A DNA stretch of 64,000 bases from Gymnopilus junonius. Lineage: Eukaryota; Basidiomycota; Agaricomycetes; Agaricales; Galerinaceae. The stretch is taken from NCBI GenBank assembly GCA_015501075.1, contig JADNYJ010000004.1, positions 372,001-436,000 of the forward strand, written 5' to 3'. Positions 35,064 through 47,066 of the stretch are shown here, one piece after another. The notes beneath the pieces are model-generated. The model had not been told where the DNA came from, did not search any database, and saw nothing but the letters and a program-made list of their open reading frames with translations. The translations under genes and the position numbers were made by a program. Position 1 is the stretch's first letter. Each line of letters opens with the position of its first letter.

Positions 35064-37356
35064 ATGAGCAACGGATCTCCGACAGCCTACTTGCTCTGGG
35101 CTATACTCTCCTGCATCGTATGTATCTTCCACCTTCGATCAAATCACCAGCTTACGCGAAAGAACCCAATCTTTACACAGTTTCTTGCCTTTCTTTTACA
35201 ACACCTATGGGCTTACGATCGCTTCAACTGTTTAAAGTGGGATTCCGGGAGACAGCCAGGTGCTTTCAAGCGGGTAATGACGTATGTCCTGCGAAGGCCA
35301 CTGTACCGCATGCTGCATCCTCATGCATTCATGTGCAACCTACCAGGTACTCCTATGTCGCCACACTTCCTCTGTTGGTCATCTTCAGCGTCACTTTGAC
35401 GGCTTTTAAATTCAAAGAAGGTACTTGGCTCGATCCTTGTCTTCTTGATTTACCTCATTCTACCGTTTGCAAGGCTACTTGATAACAGAAGATGGCCAGA
35501 GTCAGTTCCCCCACACCACTCGTAATCAAATCTGATGTCCTTTCAGTCACACCTCGCCCGCTGCAACTTTGGGCACTGCAAGACAGGCACTGGTTGCTTC
35601 CCTTGTATTTCATCCTTAGCTGTGGTTGGTCATTGGAATTGTATGGTTTACCGCTCACCTACAATACCCTTCGTTCTGACACCTCTCTTAAATTAGGGTA
35701 ACACATCTTGAGGGTAATTCAGTAGTTAACTTCCTGCTGAATACTTTCTAATTCTGTCAACAAGAATTATCTTTCTGGCTATTCCTTATGAACCAAGGCC
35801 CAGGAAAACGAGACTGGTTTGATAGTTGGGAATTTCGGATATGGTACCTTGGTGAGATACAACCATTTCTCACTCGGCTCAGTTACTCAGCTCCTCTCAT
35901 CTGTGATGTATAGGCAGCATTATCGCCGTCCTGGGTATGCCTCTCACTACTCTAGTTTCCCGCAAAGAAATCGAAACGGTTCGTGATTCAAAATCCGTAG
36001 CTGGTGCTTTGAAGCTCAATGGTTATAGGTACAACTGTGGATTTTTCTGGCAGGCGCCAGTGCCGGGACATTCACGACACTATGCTTTCTCTACGTCCTC
36101 TTTCGGTTTCCACGGTTTATTATGTACGTCAAGGACGGAGGTGCTGAACCAGACGTCGTGGTTAGACTTGCAACATTTTACTCGTTGAATGTGAGCAAAT
36201 TCACTCAACTTGTTAATTACTTGCTTGACAACGCTTATCTCACGCCCACAGCGGGTCCGCGTTCTTTTCCGCTTTCTCTTCACGATACCGCTGCTCATCA
36301 TCGCCATTGACGGCGTTACGCCTTCCCCCTTCCCTATAATTGACAATGCGTGAGTTCGAATAACCTTTCTTTATTCCTAGTTCCTGACATCACCGCGGAC
36401 AGGTTTGCCGTGGGTATGTATCAAAATATCCATAATTAGCTGAACGCTGAGGTTTTGCCATAGATTTCCTCTTAATGATGGGAGGGATTGGGTGCTTTAT
36501 CTCCTCTGCTATCACCCTTCTTGTAAGCGCTTCTATCCGCTATTCGAGGAGAATGGCAACCTAATGGGCTTGCCAGATCTTCTTCCCCCGCTCCATTACC
36601 CGCGAATCCGGTTACAAGGCCAAAATTATATCGGGACCCCACCTTGCCAAAGCGCCAGCCGCAACGTCCCCGCTGCCAGATTACCATTATTCTGAACGTG
36701 ATCCTACGACACCCAAAGCACATGATCCCTCAAGCCCCAGTTCTGCCATGCGTATGAGCGCCTTTCGATACCCTGTCGAACCTCAAAGCCCTCAGGAATA
36801 CCGGGTTCACGAAACCCGTTCAGAACCAGCGCATCCTCGAGAGTCCGTTGAGAGTGTGAACTCTCCAGGATATGAGTCAGACGCAGAAAGTATCGCTATG
36901 GCCTCGCCATCGACCGTCCAATTTGCTAGTGTCCCACGGCATGATAGCTCTCAGACTGCCATATCTAGACCGACATCCGGAGGGCGGTCAGAAGACACAG
37001 TATGGGAAAGACAGGATGAGCTGTCCCCCTCGGGTCGGCGGAGGTACTCTGGAGGGCCGTTTATGTATCACCGCCAGGGTGCAATGCTCGCTCCTATACC
37101 TAACAGTATTCATGCCTCTGAAGACGGCAATAGGTCGAGCGATCGCGACCTGACAACCACAACACCTTCACACCTACATCCATATGTAAGTGGCTTTGAT
37201 TACAGAGCCTCGATCCAATTGACTGATTGGCCCTCTCCTGTTTGCACGCTTTTCACAACACTACAGGTCATTAACTTCACGTCACCTATCGATTTACTAG
37301 ACACCCCTCCAGAAGAACCACTGCCTCCACATCCACCTCATCTCCATATTGTTTGA
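35064..37356 (+). CDS. multi-pass membrane protein, fungal family (copy 1)
   Basis: I know this as a conserved basidiomycete membrane-protein type but no function is established to me. Start MSNGSPTAYLLWAILSCI at 35064, then FLAFLLQHLWAYDRFNCLKW, AFKRVMTYSYVATLPLLVIF, HWLLPLYFILSCGWSLELVT, HLEELSFWLFLMNQGPGKRD and WYLGSIIAVLGMPLTTLVSR. These are followed by FLAGASAGTFTTLCFLYVLF, a charged loop GGAEPDVVVRLATFYSLN, and two more hydrophobic segments ending ISSAITLL. That makes about seven membrane helices. The cytosolic tail from about 36630 is long, disordered and Ser/Pro-rich (VESVNSPGYESDAESIAMAS). There are more than ten exons, some under 30 bases (for example the exon coding VTHLEE). A paralog lies at 53377-55434. 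Confidence 0.8.
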
Positions 37357-37904
37357 CTGTCCCTTTGCGGACCCAAAAATTCTATATATCTTGGCCGCCA
37401 CGATTCTCTCTCTCTCTCTTGACCAGAACTTTCACATTCTCTTTGTTTTCTTTCGTGCATTATCTTGGTTTCTTACCCTATACCCCAATTAGTAGTGATG
37501 ACCCCCGTCTAAGGCTCTTTTTACCCATCTGACCATCCACTCCATTTTACCCCATCTGTACTCGTATCATAGTCCATTCATGCGTTCCATCTCTCTTCCT
37601 TTCTCGCAATATGCTGTGTGGATCACCCTCTGTACCATTAGCTAGCTTATTACTATTTCAAAGCCTCGTCTTCCCATTTCATTCATGGCCCTTTTTCGCT
37701 TGTATCTTGCCCAGTAAACACCTGTTTTCGGTCTCGATAACTGTTGGCCTCTTCTTACATACGAGTATACCATAGGACAAGAGGTTTCTTTTATTTTTGA
37801 GCAAACCTGTGCTGTATTCCTTTGTCGTCGAACATATCTAGCCTACTTACATCAACAGATGAAGTCAAAAATAAATCCGTATAATCTATGTTTCTTCCGA
37901 GAGC
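37357..37904. other. 3' region of membrane protein copy 1
   Basis: No exon was seen between the stop at 37356 and the end of the decayed eIF2B copy. A (TC)n run lies near 37405-37420. The rest is T-rich, as expected for a plus-strand 3' UTR. Confidence 0.5.
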
Positions 37905-39240
37905 TCAGTGCAGCCCTGAATTAGCGACAGTATTAAGGGAAAAGAGTCCAACCTCTGTCACCACGACCGTGATATGTTCGGAAGGCGTCAAATTGTAATC
38001 ATAGTTCAGTGTTTTCAGATTCACCCGTCCTGGGTGACCAACGTGTTTTGATTTTTATAGCCGGTAATGCCACTGTGCGGAGATTGGAACGAGCGTCTTG
38101 AACGACACGACAAGTTGCAAATCTTTCACCAAGATCTTTTTTTTTTCAACCCGTCAATCATGACACTTCCACTGGATTTATAAAGCTCACAACACACGAC
38201 GAAAGGCATATTCTTGCCCCTTGCCGTCATCGCGACCATGCCGATGCCTGCTTGAGAATAAACAGCACCATTAGCAAATATCGCATGTGCGCCGACAAGA
38301 ATCACTGAAGCTTGCTCCAAGAGAGATGGTAACGCGGGTAAAAGAGCATACGTGCAGGGGATTGGATCTGAGCCTCTGGCAAGAGATGACAAAGTGGCTT
38401 TGCAGGATGTACGTCCCCCAATTTTCCAATGTCTACATTCCAAAGCATAAAACATGCTCATAGGTCACAGAAACGCATGCAAAAAAATTAAAGGCGGGGA
38501 CGTGATACTGGCGTATGCAATGATGTCCTTTTTGAAATCTTTAATAAAATCCTCTTGCTTACTTGAAGATCATCAATCGTAGAAAATGCACTGCTTGAAG
38601 CAACTCGAAGCACATGCATAAGGAAAAGGGATCTCCGTGATTATCATCCATTCAGGACCTTTGTTTGAGGGTATATTACCAATGTTGCGAAGAGTCACGG
38701 GCCATGTTCAGTATCAATTGAGCCTATCTCGAAGTGGATCTCTCGGATAGCATTTTCCAGTGAGACAGAGGTGAGTTGAGTTGTAGCAAGATGGGAGAAT
38801 TGAATAGCGAGATGGGTAATCATGGGTAATTGAATAGCGAGATGAGTAATCAGAAGGCAAGAGAAACTAGTGCGCAAGGTCGGGCTATAGTCTTGAATCA
38901 CCTGAGCATCACATGAACTACTATAACACTAGAAAAAAGAGGCGAGAATACCTGCTTGAATGCGGTAAGCATAGCGATACACCTGGCACTCGAGTCGAGT
39001 ATCTTGGATTGGGAAAATAGCAATGCTAGTCTATTAATTGAAGGATGGATGTCATCCTCACATCTAATCCAGTGGCCGAACTGCTCGGAAGAGAACTTTT
39101 GAGCCCCTTCCGTAGTTAGGTGCAGCCTGGCACTATAACTGGGCTGATCATATAAACAGAGCTCGAGTCAGAGATCAAGCCTAAGTCACTCACTCTTGTA
39201 ACCAGATTTCCGGTTTTCGTGAATCCAGAGACTCAAGATG
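37905..39240 (-). pseudogene. decayed copy of eIF2B delta subunit
   Basis: eIF2B is the exchange factor of the translation initiator eIF2. Segments of its delta subunit appear in the right order: DDIHPSINRLALLFSQSKIL and ARCIAMLTAFKQ (about 39080-38950), TSVSLENAIREIHFEI (about 38750), PCTYALLPALPSLLEQASVI with LVGAHAIFANGAVYSQAGIG and VVCCELYK (about 38400-38190), and YNLTPSEHITVVVTEVGL (about 37990). Between them the expected sequence is missing or unreadable. The region that should hold the family motif near DGDTVLTFARSS reads only as NHGDPFSLCMCF, and stops and frame changes follow SVMIDGLKKK at a nine-A run. A 30-base tandem duplication interrupts the THL..QFSHL segment. No N-terminal part or start was found. 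A functional copy should exist elsewhere in the genome. Confidence 0.7.
38798..38857. repeat. 30-base tandem duplication inside eIF2B-like copy
   Basis: Two adjacent copies of a 30-base unit, each beginning AATTGAATAGCGAGATG, agree at all but a few positions. On the minus strand they translate as ITHLAIQLPM then ITHLAIQFSH, doubling a segment that occurs once in eIF2B delta. The unit is a multiple of three and does not itself shift frame. Confidence 0.85.
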
Positions 39241-39574
39241 CTTCGAGTATGAAGACTCAGCGGCAATATCAGGATAAATAACAGATCCAAAATGCGTGAG
39301 TTAAAATAAAAAGTATGGCGACGGGCGGTATAAGAATTCGAATGGGTAAAGAAGTTCTTTCAGACGCAGAGTTTTGTGCAGGTTGATGCGGGGTGCTAAG
39401 GGGGATTGAAGGGAGAGTAAGCTATGTATGTAGCTGTCACGTTGAACGGCCAGTGAGATCTTACTTACGCAAGTACTTTTAGTTATAGCCTACGCTTGAA
39501 AGTAAGTAGGTGCTGGAAAAAATCATCTACAAACTACCGAGTCAATAATTTTTATTCCCTGCCTCCATGGCTAA

Positions 39575-42390
39575 CTAATTCCATGCAATTTGTGCATACA
39601 AGCCAAGAAGCTCACTAGCCAAGAAGGGACTGTACGACTGCACGTTACTACTGGTGTATGTCGTCTGGCTTTGCACAGCATTCAAAATTTCCAAGAGCTG
39701 CGATTCAATAAAATCGACAAAGACGAGGTCCACTTGGGTGTCGTCAGAAACAGTTGGTGGGTTAGAACCGATGAAGTCTGGAGAATCGAAGAATGGGAGA
39801 GGAGCATGGAGAACGTCGTCTCCGACACCAGGGCAAGACTGGGAAAGAAAAATGTCAATGTCCTGAACATATGAAGAAAAGACAGATTACGGCTTACGTC
39901 TTGGGTGACATAACCAAGAGTCAAATTTTGCGCAGCCCTTCTTTCCAGCCCGTCCCTTCTGTCCTGTTCTTCCAACCACTTGCGGTAGATGGTTTCTACA
40001 TAGCCACGCCCATACATCTGCAATTCCCTGTCTTCCAACAAAGACCGTCTCTCATCCGCTCCAGCATTGTTCAGTGCCGGAAGGACCTTGCTCGCAGTGC
40101 CAAAAGTGACATTGGGGATAAACAAAAACGAATCGGCAAACGGAGACGCCGTCAGCTGGTCATTTTTAGTGAAGGTACCTGAAAGGACATCGAAGCGCTG
40201 AGACCCAGAATTGGTAATCATAATGTTTGGAACTGAAGCTCTGGTGTTGTTTATAGCTAGAGCAACAGGCATAGCCTACAGGAGATTCTAAGATGAAGGT
40301 ATCTCGAGCATACCGAAGAAAGACGTACATCTTGGGCGAAGAGGCTGAGAAGCGAATCATTTGAAGGGTATGGTGCACTATATTTCACGTTAAGAAAGAA
40401 ATAACCGTACGTGCATAATACCTGGCCTACCGGCTAAGATAGAAATCATGGGGAGCAGTTCCGTACAAGAACGACAAGTCAAATTTCTTTGCCAATGCGT
40501 TCAACCCTGCTGTGATCGAGAGTCCTTGAAGAGTGTCGAAATTAAATGTCTTTCTGTTCGTGTGGAACTAAGACGCCTTAATGAATGACATTTTTGAATG
40601 TAGTTCTAAGAAAAAAATTACCTCATATGTGACTCGGTTTGGGTCCAAGTATCTACGACTGAAGGTGATATTCTTCTTATTTCCCTTCTGGTCCAGTTTA
40701 GCACCTAGATATTACATTGGTCAGATTAATCCAACTCTGACTGTGTGGACAATACTTACTGAGCCAACCGACCGTCTCCATGTATCGTCCACTCTCCAGA
40801 GACATAGAACGGCCGTCAGGCTGGACTGAAAGAAGTGCTTAGAGTGAAGGTGATCCTTTACTCTATTGAAAAACATACTGCAATTACGGATATGGGTGTG
40901 GCCTGTCACACAATCAACAACGGGACCTAATTTTCTCAGATAGACTCAAAATCGTACCTCCAAGAATGATAATGGGTGTGGTTGGATGAACTGCTCGAAC
41001 AGCATTGAAGACCAACGGCCCTTCAAAACATAAGTCTGCAATAAATTCCACATTCAGATAAGTCGTGCTCACAGTCATCTCTAACGATTGGCATGTGCCT
41101 AGGAGAATGCACATTAAGCACAAAGCAAGCTGAGCGAAAGGGGAAACACACCCAACAAGCAAGAAAAGGTCTGGCTCTTCCTTGATGGCTTCTGTGAACT
41201 GTAAAGTAGGAGTTTAAATTCATGGAGTCCGGATGCAAAGGTAAGATACTTACCCAAGACTCCTTGACCATATCCGAGACTTTTTGGACAGTTGTGTTAT
41301 GGTCGTTGCCAGTGAAATCGTATAGAACACCGACAGAGGTTATCCTTCTTCCCCTACATGACGTATGACAAAGTCAGGCACCCCGTAAAATAAAGGTTGA
41401 CAATCACTGACTTCCTAGTCTTGAATTTGACAAAGCGCTCTGTCCCATCTGTCTCAGATACATAGAACGACAACGGACAACATTGGACTCACCTCCGACT
41501 GGCACACTAACAGCTTCTCCCTTCTCATTGAGAACAGTAATGTTTACATTGGAAGACATGTATCGTCCGTGCAGGCTCGGGGCAAAGTTTTTGTACCTAT
41601 AACAGTCGAATCAATAACAGATAGTTTAGAAGAAACCAAAGCAACGCACATGTCGAGAGTGTTGGCGTAGATGTATAGCTCGTGACTGGCATTTATTTAA
41701 GAACCAGCAGGCGAGTAAGATTTAGCAACCTACTTTCCAATGGACATGAGGTCATAAGGAAGTTGTTTGATGAATTGATTAGCCTTCAGAACGAAATCAA
41801 CGAGAAGCGTTTTGACGAGAAGGTGCAAAACATACATCGTGAGCATCAACTCCTCCAGCAGGGAAACCATCCGTGAGTCCAGTTCCTAGTGAACCGTTAG
41901 TGGGTGACGCAGTGTGCTTAATGAGAACAATTCCTCACCATCATGGAGGTCACCAGAATCGACGAGTAAGAGATCCACGTCGCGTTCCTGCACTAGTCAA
42001 AGCGTTGTCCAACAATCACAGTTCTGAAAGACGCGTACAAGAGCAATTTCCTTCATGTGGGCGACAAAAGACGCGAAGTCTCCAAAAGTTCCGCTAAGAG
42101 CATTTGAAGCACGGTCAAAATCTTCCAGCGGAGATAACCTAAGGGAATAAGCACCTGTAATTAGGTTCAGGGGGTGAGGTCTTTTGGTGCCCAAGGAGCC
42201 AACCATGACTATCGGTAGTGTGGATAATATTGAGGTCACCCCACTCGAGAGGACGCGTTGGCGGAGTTACCGGAACTGAAGTCGTTCTCTTCACATGTTC
42301 ATGAACATGTCCATCTTCGTGGTCGTGGTCCGGGCATCCTAAAGCACTGGACACGAGCATTCCAAGGACAATGCTATAAGTGAGCAACAT
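39575..42390 (-). CDS. secreted 5'-nucleotidase/UshA-type metallophosphatase
   Basis: Predicted extracellular or vacuolar phosphoesterase that removes phosphate from nucleotides or related esters. Start [20 protein letters not shown] at 42390 is a signal peptide, followed by a His/Asp-rich stretch ([12 protein letters not shown]). All metal-binding motifs of the family are visible after splicing: [35 protein letters not shown] and GHTHIRN. The C-terminal 5'-nucleotidase-like domain contains [20 protein letters not shown], and the end has the motif [20 protein letters not shown]. Stop 39577-39575. More than ten short introns are present, two of them splitting motif codons, which supports the joins. 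The residues upstream of the chosen ATG are open but not ATG-initiated. Confidence 0.9.
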
Positions 42391-42868
42391 GGCTCGTTGC
42401 ACAACGAGACGGAGGTCGGTCGTTGACGTTGAGGGCTGGAAGCGTCTCCAAATCTCCGGCGTCCATCTGGCTTCTTGAGGCCTTTATACTCTGGGTTACA
42501 AACGGACCCCAACGCGCCGCTTCGGCTCTGATAATGAAGTGTACGAAAGGACAACATGGCGAGGGATATAAATAGGTCAGCGATGCAAGGTGCAGCATAT
42601 GGTGCGTTAGCGTATCTGTTAGCGAGAGCCAGTTTACTGTCCCTGTATGCGTGTCGATGTCAGATAGCAAGCTGGCTTGACATTTTTGCTTGGCTGGTGA
42701 CTGTCAACAATTGGAGAAGGAATGTAGTGGCGATACATAGGATACACACTCCGGATCGTCACAAGACGTCAGATCCAGAGCCGAACCTTTGTTTAATGCT
42801 CAGGTGGACTGGACGAAGTGGCGAATCGCATGGAAGGGGATCGTTGCAGAGGTTTATAATAAGCACGT
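42391..42868. promoter_or_regulatory. promoter region of the phosphatase gene
   Basis: 478 bases between the phosphatase start and the stop of the NIF3-like gene, both on the minus strand. No exon was supported. The right side includes the NIF3-like 3' UTR. Confidence 0.4.
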
Positions 42869-43391
42869 TCAAAAATCTTCAAGCCTGTAGACTTCATAAA
42901 CAACCTCGTCATACGGATGAACCTATTAGAAAGAAAAATAAACACCAGCGGTAAGCTCTCTGCACGCGTGTCGAACGTTGCATAAAAAGCCAAAAAAACG
43001 CACGTTCTTCAGCTCCTTGATCGCCTTGCGCATCTCCTCATGATCTCCATCCGAGTCACTGACAACTATTTCCGCTCTATCCTCAAACTCCAGCTGACCA
43101 ACGGTTCCAAGTGTCGAGTTCGCACCGAGCTTGGGCTTGAACTGACCTAGGAACAAAAACATACTTCATATGTCACAGAAACTTTGCCAACAAGCGCTCC
43201 CTATGCCAGTGTGATGGGTCATTGACAAAGAGAGATCTTGTACCGGTTCTTGAAGTTATGAACGCGGATTGTTCGTACTCGCCCATATTGCCGTGTTCTT
43301 TGGGGCAGGTACGAAACAGATGGTCCAATATACGCTTCGTATCGTTTTTAGAAGAGAAAAAAACGAGTTTAAATTGCGAAAATAGTGACAT
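42869..43391 (-). CDS. NIF3-like (Ngg1-interacting factor 3 type) small protein
   Basis: Three exons (43391-43244, 43146-43004, 42922-42869) give 114 residues with phases 1 and 0. The sequence KLVFFSSKNDTKRILDHLF, then EYEQSAFITSRTGQFKP, LGTVGQLEFEDRAEIVV and the end HPYDEVVYEVYRLEDF matches the short dimeric NIF3/YqfO-like domain. The HPYEE-like motif in the last exon is the clearest sign. Function is not known; related proteins bind metals or other proteins. It is divergent from the coatomer zeta gene with 209 bases between starts. Confidence 0.85.
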
Positions 43392-43600
43392 TATGATCCT
43401 GCCAATGATATGGACTTGACCAAAGCTGCAGCACTGTTATGAAAGCCGTGCTTATATTTCAAACTCCGATAACACCGATTGGCCGCCATCACCCCTACCT
43501 TGACATTACTACCGACGTGTACAGTACAAGGTGTGCTTCAGTCTTATCTTCGCTGAATAATGAATTCATACTGATATTTTGTTATGTTATAATTGTATAG
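43392..43600. promoter_or_regulatory. shared divergent promoter, NIF3-like and coatomer zeta
   Basis: The two start codons face away from each other across 209 bases, so both core promoters must be here. A TATGTTATAATTG stretch lies about 20 bases before the coatomer ATG. No defined operator was recognised. Confidence 0.55.
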
Positions 43601-44305
43601 ATGAACCTTTCACTATATAGTGTTCAAGCATTCATTGTGCTAGACACCGAGGGCAACCGTGTGCTCGCCAAATACTATCGCCCCAAAAGCCATCCACAGG
43701 GCGAATCAAAAGACTTTCTCACTTTGAAAGAGCAAAAGGCATTTGAGAAAGGCCTATGGCAAAAGACGAAGAAACCTGGAGGTGGGTCATCCCTCTCTAT
43801 CCATCCGTTCACCCACTACCCGCAATCTACCATCCTACTCACATTTGAGATTTCTTTTAGGTGACATTATCCTCTACGACTCCCACTTGGTGGTGTACAA
43901 ACACTCTCTTGACCTCATCCTCTACTTTGTTGCTGGCTCTACAGAGAATGAGCTAATGCTCTACTCCGCCCTTTCATCACTCACCGACGCGTTGACCATG
44001 CTCCTGCGCAACTCATTAGAAAAGAGAGGAGTATTAGAGAATTTAGATCTGGTGCTGCTCTGTCTCGACGAGACAATAGACGATGGGTAAACATTGTTGT
44101 TCAATAGCTCTGCTCAAAATCTCGCGTTCTGACGATATGTGCGCCTCCTTGCAGGATCATCGTCGACACGGACGCAGCAGCCATTGCCTCACGAGTAAGC
44201 CGACCACGCCCTGACACCACAGAAATTATTATCAACGAACAAACTATCATGAGCGCGTACCAAACTGTGAAAGAGAAGATGCAACAGAGGATAGGACAAC
44301 TATAA
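43601..44305 (+). CDS. RET3: coatomer subunit zeta
   Basis: Small longin-fold subunit of the COPI coat, which retrieves proteins from Golgi to ER. Three exons (43601-43781, 43861-44086, 44155-44305) give 185 residues. Motifs: SLYSVQAFIVLDTEGNRVLA at the start, DIILYDSHLVVYKHSLDLIL, GSTENELMLYSALSSLTDAL, and DETIDDGIIVDTDAAAIASR. Length and splice phases are normal. With Uso1 at 5.8-8.9 kb it is the second early-secretory gene in the window. Confidence 0.95.
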
Positions 44306-45003
44306 CATTGTCTAGACCGTCTCTTCCCTTCTTTTCGTTCGTTGTTCATCCATCGGTGTATCGCTGTTGTATAACTTTTACCATAATACCCTTTTTGAAG
44401 AAGTAAACCTGAGTAAATCGTCGCCAAAGATTTAGGTGACATTTCCCGAAGTGCAAGGACCTATGTATCAGCTTGGCTCAGCAAACTGTATTCTTCTTTG
44501 CCTTCAGACTCATTCCTGACAAGAACACTGCGTTTACAGAAACACACACGGAGAAATAAATCCACTTGTACATTATATTACATACATACAGATGACATAC
44601 AGAGACAGCAATGACGTATGGAAAGACTACAACAAAATTGCGTACTATAATAACAAAGACGTGGATAGTTTCATGTGATTGAATAAGGAAGCGTCGTGCG
44701 GTCGGCGGTTGTTTCAAGGGTTGTGGGGAGCAAAATGAAAAATAGAAAAAGAACGCAAAAGCCTTATAAGGTGAAAGCGGTAAGAGAGGGGATGGTTAGA
44801 AGAAACTCCAAAACTACAGAGGCGCCCTGTTCGACTTCGTGTCTGCTGACGGTAACACCAACAGGTGGTAGTCAAGAGCAGAAAAGAGGGATAAACATTG
44901 AGGTAGAAAGGGGTGCAGAAGAACGATCATGTGCCTCATGTTATGATCGCTTGTCGTAATAGCGAAAACGAGGCGGGACCGCCAAGGAATCGATGAATTA
45001 GCG
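44306..45003. other. convergent intergenic region
   Basis: About 0.7 kb between the coatomer stop and the stop of the small membrane-protein gene. No exon was supported on either strand. Confidence 0.5.
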
Positions 45004-45354
45004 CTATAGCATGCCGCGAAGCAGGGAACTGCGATAGTGATCAAGGGAGTCAGCGTCGTATTCCAACCGAATAGCAAGAGACGAGAACAGTGGCAGTGGT
45101 ATTGCGGGGCGAACCACACTGGGACATCTGAAGAGGGCAAAGGACATGAATAAGGTAGCTTACCTGCTATGCAGCGCTCTCAAATCTATATAACCCAAAA
45201 ACTGGCCAGCAGCCACTGTGGTGATGGCCGCGATGTAGATGATTCCAACGGCCGCGATGAACCTCGTCTTTCCCGACCTATTGTGAGCGTCTTTCGCCCA
45301 TACTTCGGACGAAGAGAGCACGGGATGCTCGTAAATGTCGCAGGCAGCTCGCAT
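45004..45354 (-). CDS. small single-pass membrane protein, unrecognised
   Basis: Two exons (45354-45164 and 45118-45004) join in phase to 101 residues starting MRAACDIYEHPVLSSSEVWA. One hydrophobic helix (IAAVGIIYIAAITTVAAGQF) follows a charged segment (KDAHNRSGKTR), and the soluble end contains LFSSLAIRLEYDADSLDHYR. A longer open frame upstream begins with another ATG at 45429; the shorter start was chosen as the better protein-like N-terminus. No family is recognised. Confidence 0.58.
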
Positions 45355-47066
45355 GGTGGATGAAGGGAAGGAATATGGACAAGGTGGCGAGAGGAAACGA
45401 GGAGATGAGGTGTGTTTGAAGATAGCCACCTAGATAAAACGTAACGAAAACAATTGATCTTATACCCTGCGCTCAATAATAACTTTACTCACCACAGCAC
45501 AAAAGGGTCAAGGCACAAGAAGTTTCGAAGCGCGTAAGTTGTGGAGAAATCCGTCAAGGGCTGCAGGGTATGATCATGAGTCAACGCGTGTGTATAATCT
45601 GCAGTTGGTTATTAGAACATACAAGGCAAGGAAATGCGATATCCTTGGGTAAGGTACGGCGCGTGCGGATTTGTCGACCTCCAAGTAGGCTTGGTTATCG
45701 GGAATCAGTTTTCCGGGAGGTTGGACTATCCGAAGATGGATAAGTGCTGCTCTGTAAGAAGTCGCTGCCGGATAGAAAGATAATGGTTGAAGGAGTCGGC
45801 AGGGCGTGTATGGCCGCAAACAAATCGACAAGAAAGTCGATGATGTATGCCGTACAGGGCCGCTTATCTGTGGTTTCCCAACGACTATCAGTCGAATAGA
45901 ATAGTAGGCATTCCAAGAAAGACGGACGGCCTTATGTAGGTTTGTCGCGAGCAGTATGCATGTAGCCGACAGGCCAGGACTCGATCCAACCATCCGAAGG
46001 TTCGTCCGGCATTTGATTGCGGCTAGTTCCAGTTATAGAACACCCCTAAAATTTCCACTTCACCTGCAGGTACAGTGTTCTGTACCTCCCATCGGTCGTC
46101 CAAGTGGCCAACTTTATGTAACTTGCTCTTGTATTTATCCATCTGCCAGGGAACGTCTTCAACATCGCTTGCGAAAGGTACAACGCAGGCGCTAACGAGA
46201 GTGCAGATATTCGGGCATTCCTTCTATAAGGCGACATTGCATTGGGAAAGTTCAGACCGGCTCCATGGATTGCTATGTCAAATGGCAGAAGGCTTTTATT
46301 TATCGCAATATCCGGGGTTGTCTTCTGCTTCTCAAATTATAAAACTTGTCGTAATTACTATGTGAATCTCCGAGGCTCTCGTCCAAGTGTTCAAGTCTGT
46401 TGCCAGGAGCAGTTGGAACTTTCAAATCACTCGCTGAACGGACAAATGGGATTCTAAACTTGGGCGCGAGCACGAAATCTGTCAGACTCCAAGCGGATTC
46501 CTATCACCGTACGGAGCCTTCAGTCAAAACCGGAAGAAGCCAGAAACGCATCAGTGAACGCAAATCGAAAGCACACAAAAATCGGATATTCAGTTAACAC
46601 CGTGTAAAGTACAACTAATACTACGAGGAACGAGCCAAAACTACGCACCGATTAGCCAGTGCATTTACTTTACAGTACATAACTACGGACAGAAAGGTAG
46701 AGGTACTTCTTTGACTCTGAGGTTCGAGGCTTGCTCAAAGGCTCATAATCATAATGTGGATGACGATACGAGTATGCACGTACTACAAGCGGGATGAAAG
46801 TATGGAAGCGAGACTGAGAGTGAAGATGACATGAAGCAGAGAGGAAACAGGGTAGCGAGGAGAGCAAGGAAGTGAAGGAAAGAGAAATTCTGTGGACAAC
46901 AAGATCTGGGAGATAAGGGTGAAACGACCGAAGGATGATGGACAAAACACCAAAGAAAACAGAAGAATTGTGCAAGGGGAAGGTATATGGAAGAAAATGC
47001 TCATAACAAGGAGATAATCGTACTGAAATGTCATGAAGCAAGCATACCAGTCAAGGGAGCCAGAAA
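45355..47066. other. 1.7 kb gene-poor stretch
   Basis: No gene can be supported. Open frames such as 45574-45993 (minus) and 46670-47041 (minus) lack family similarity, splice support and codon regularity. The right end contains the 3' UTR of the large F-BAR gene. Confidence 0.45.

Noticed and set aside
45574..45993. 139-codon minus-strand frame
   Set aside because: No ATG-supported start, no similarity I recognise, and equally long overlapping frames on the other strand.
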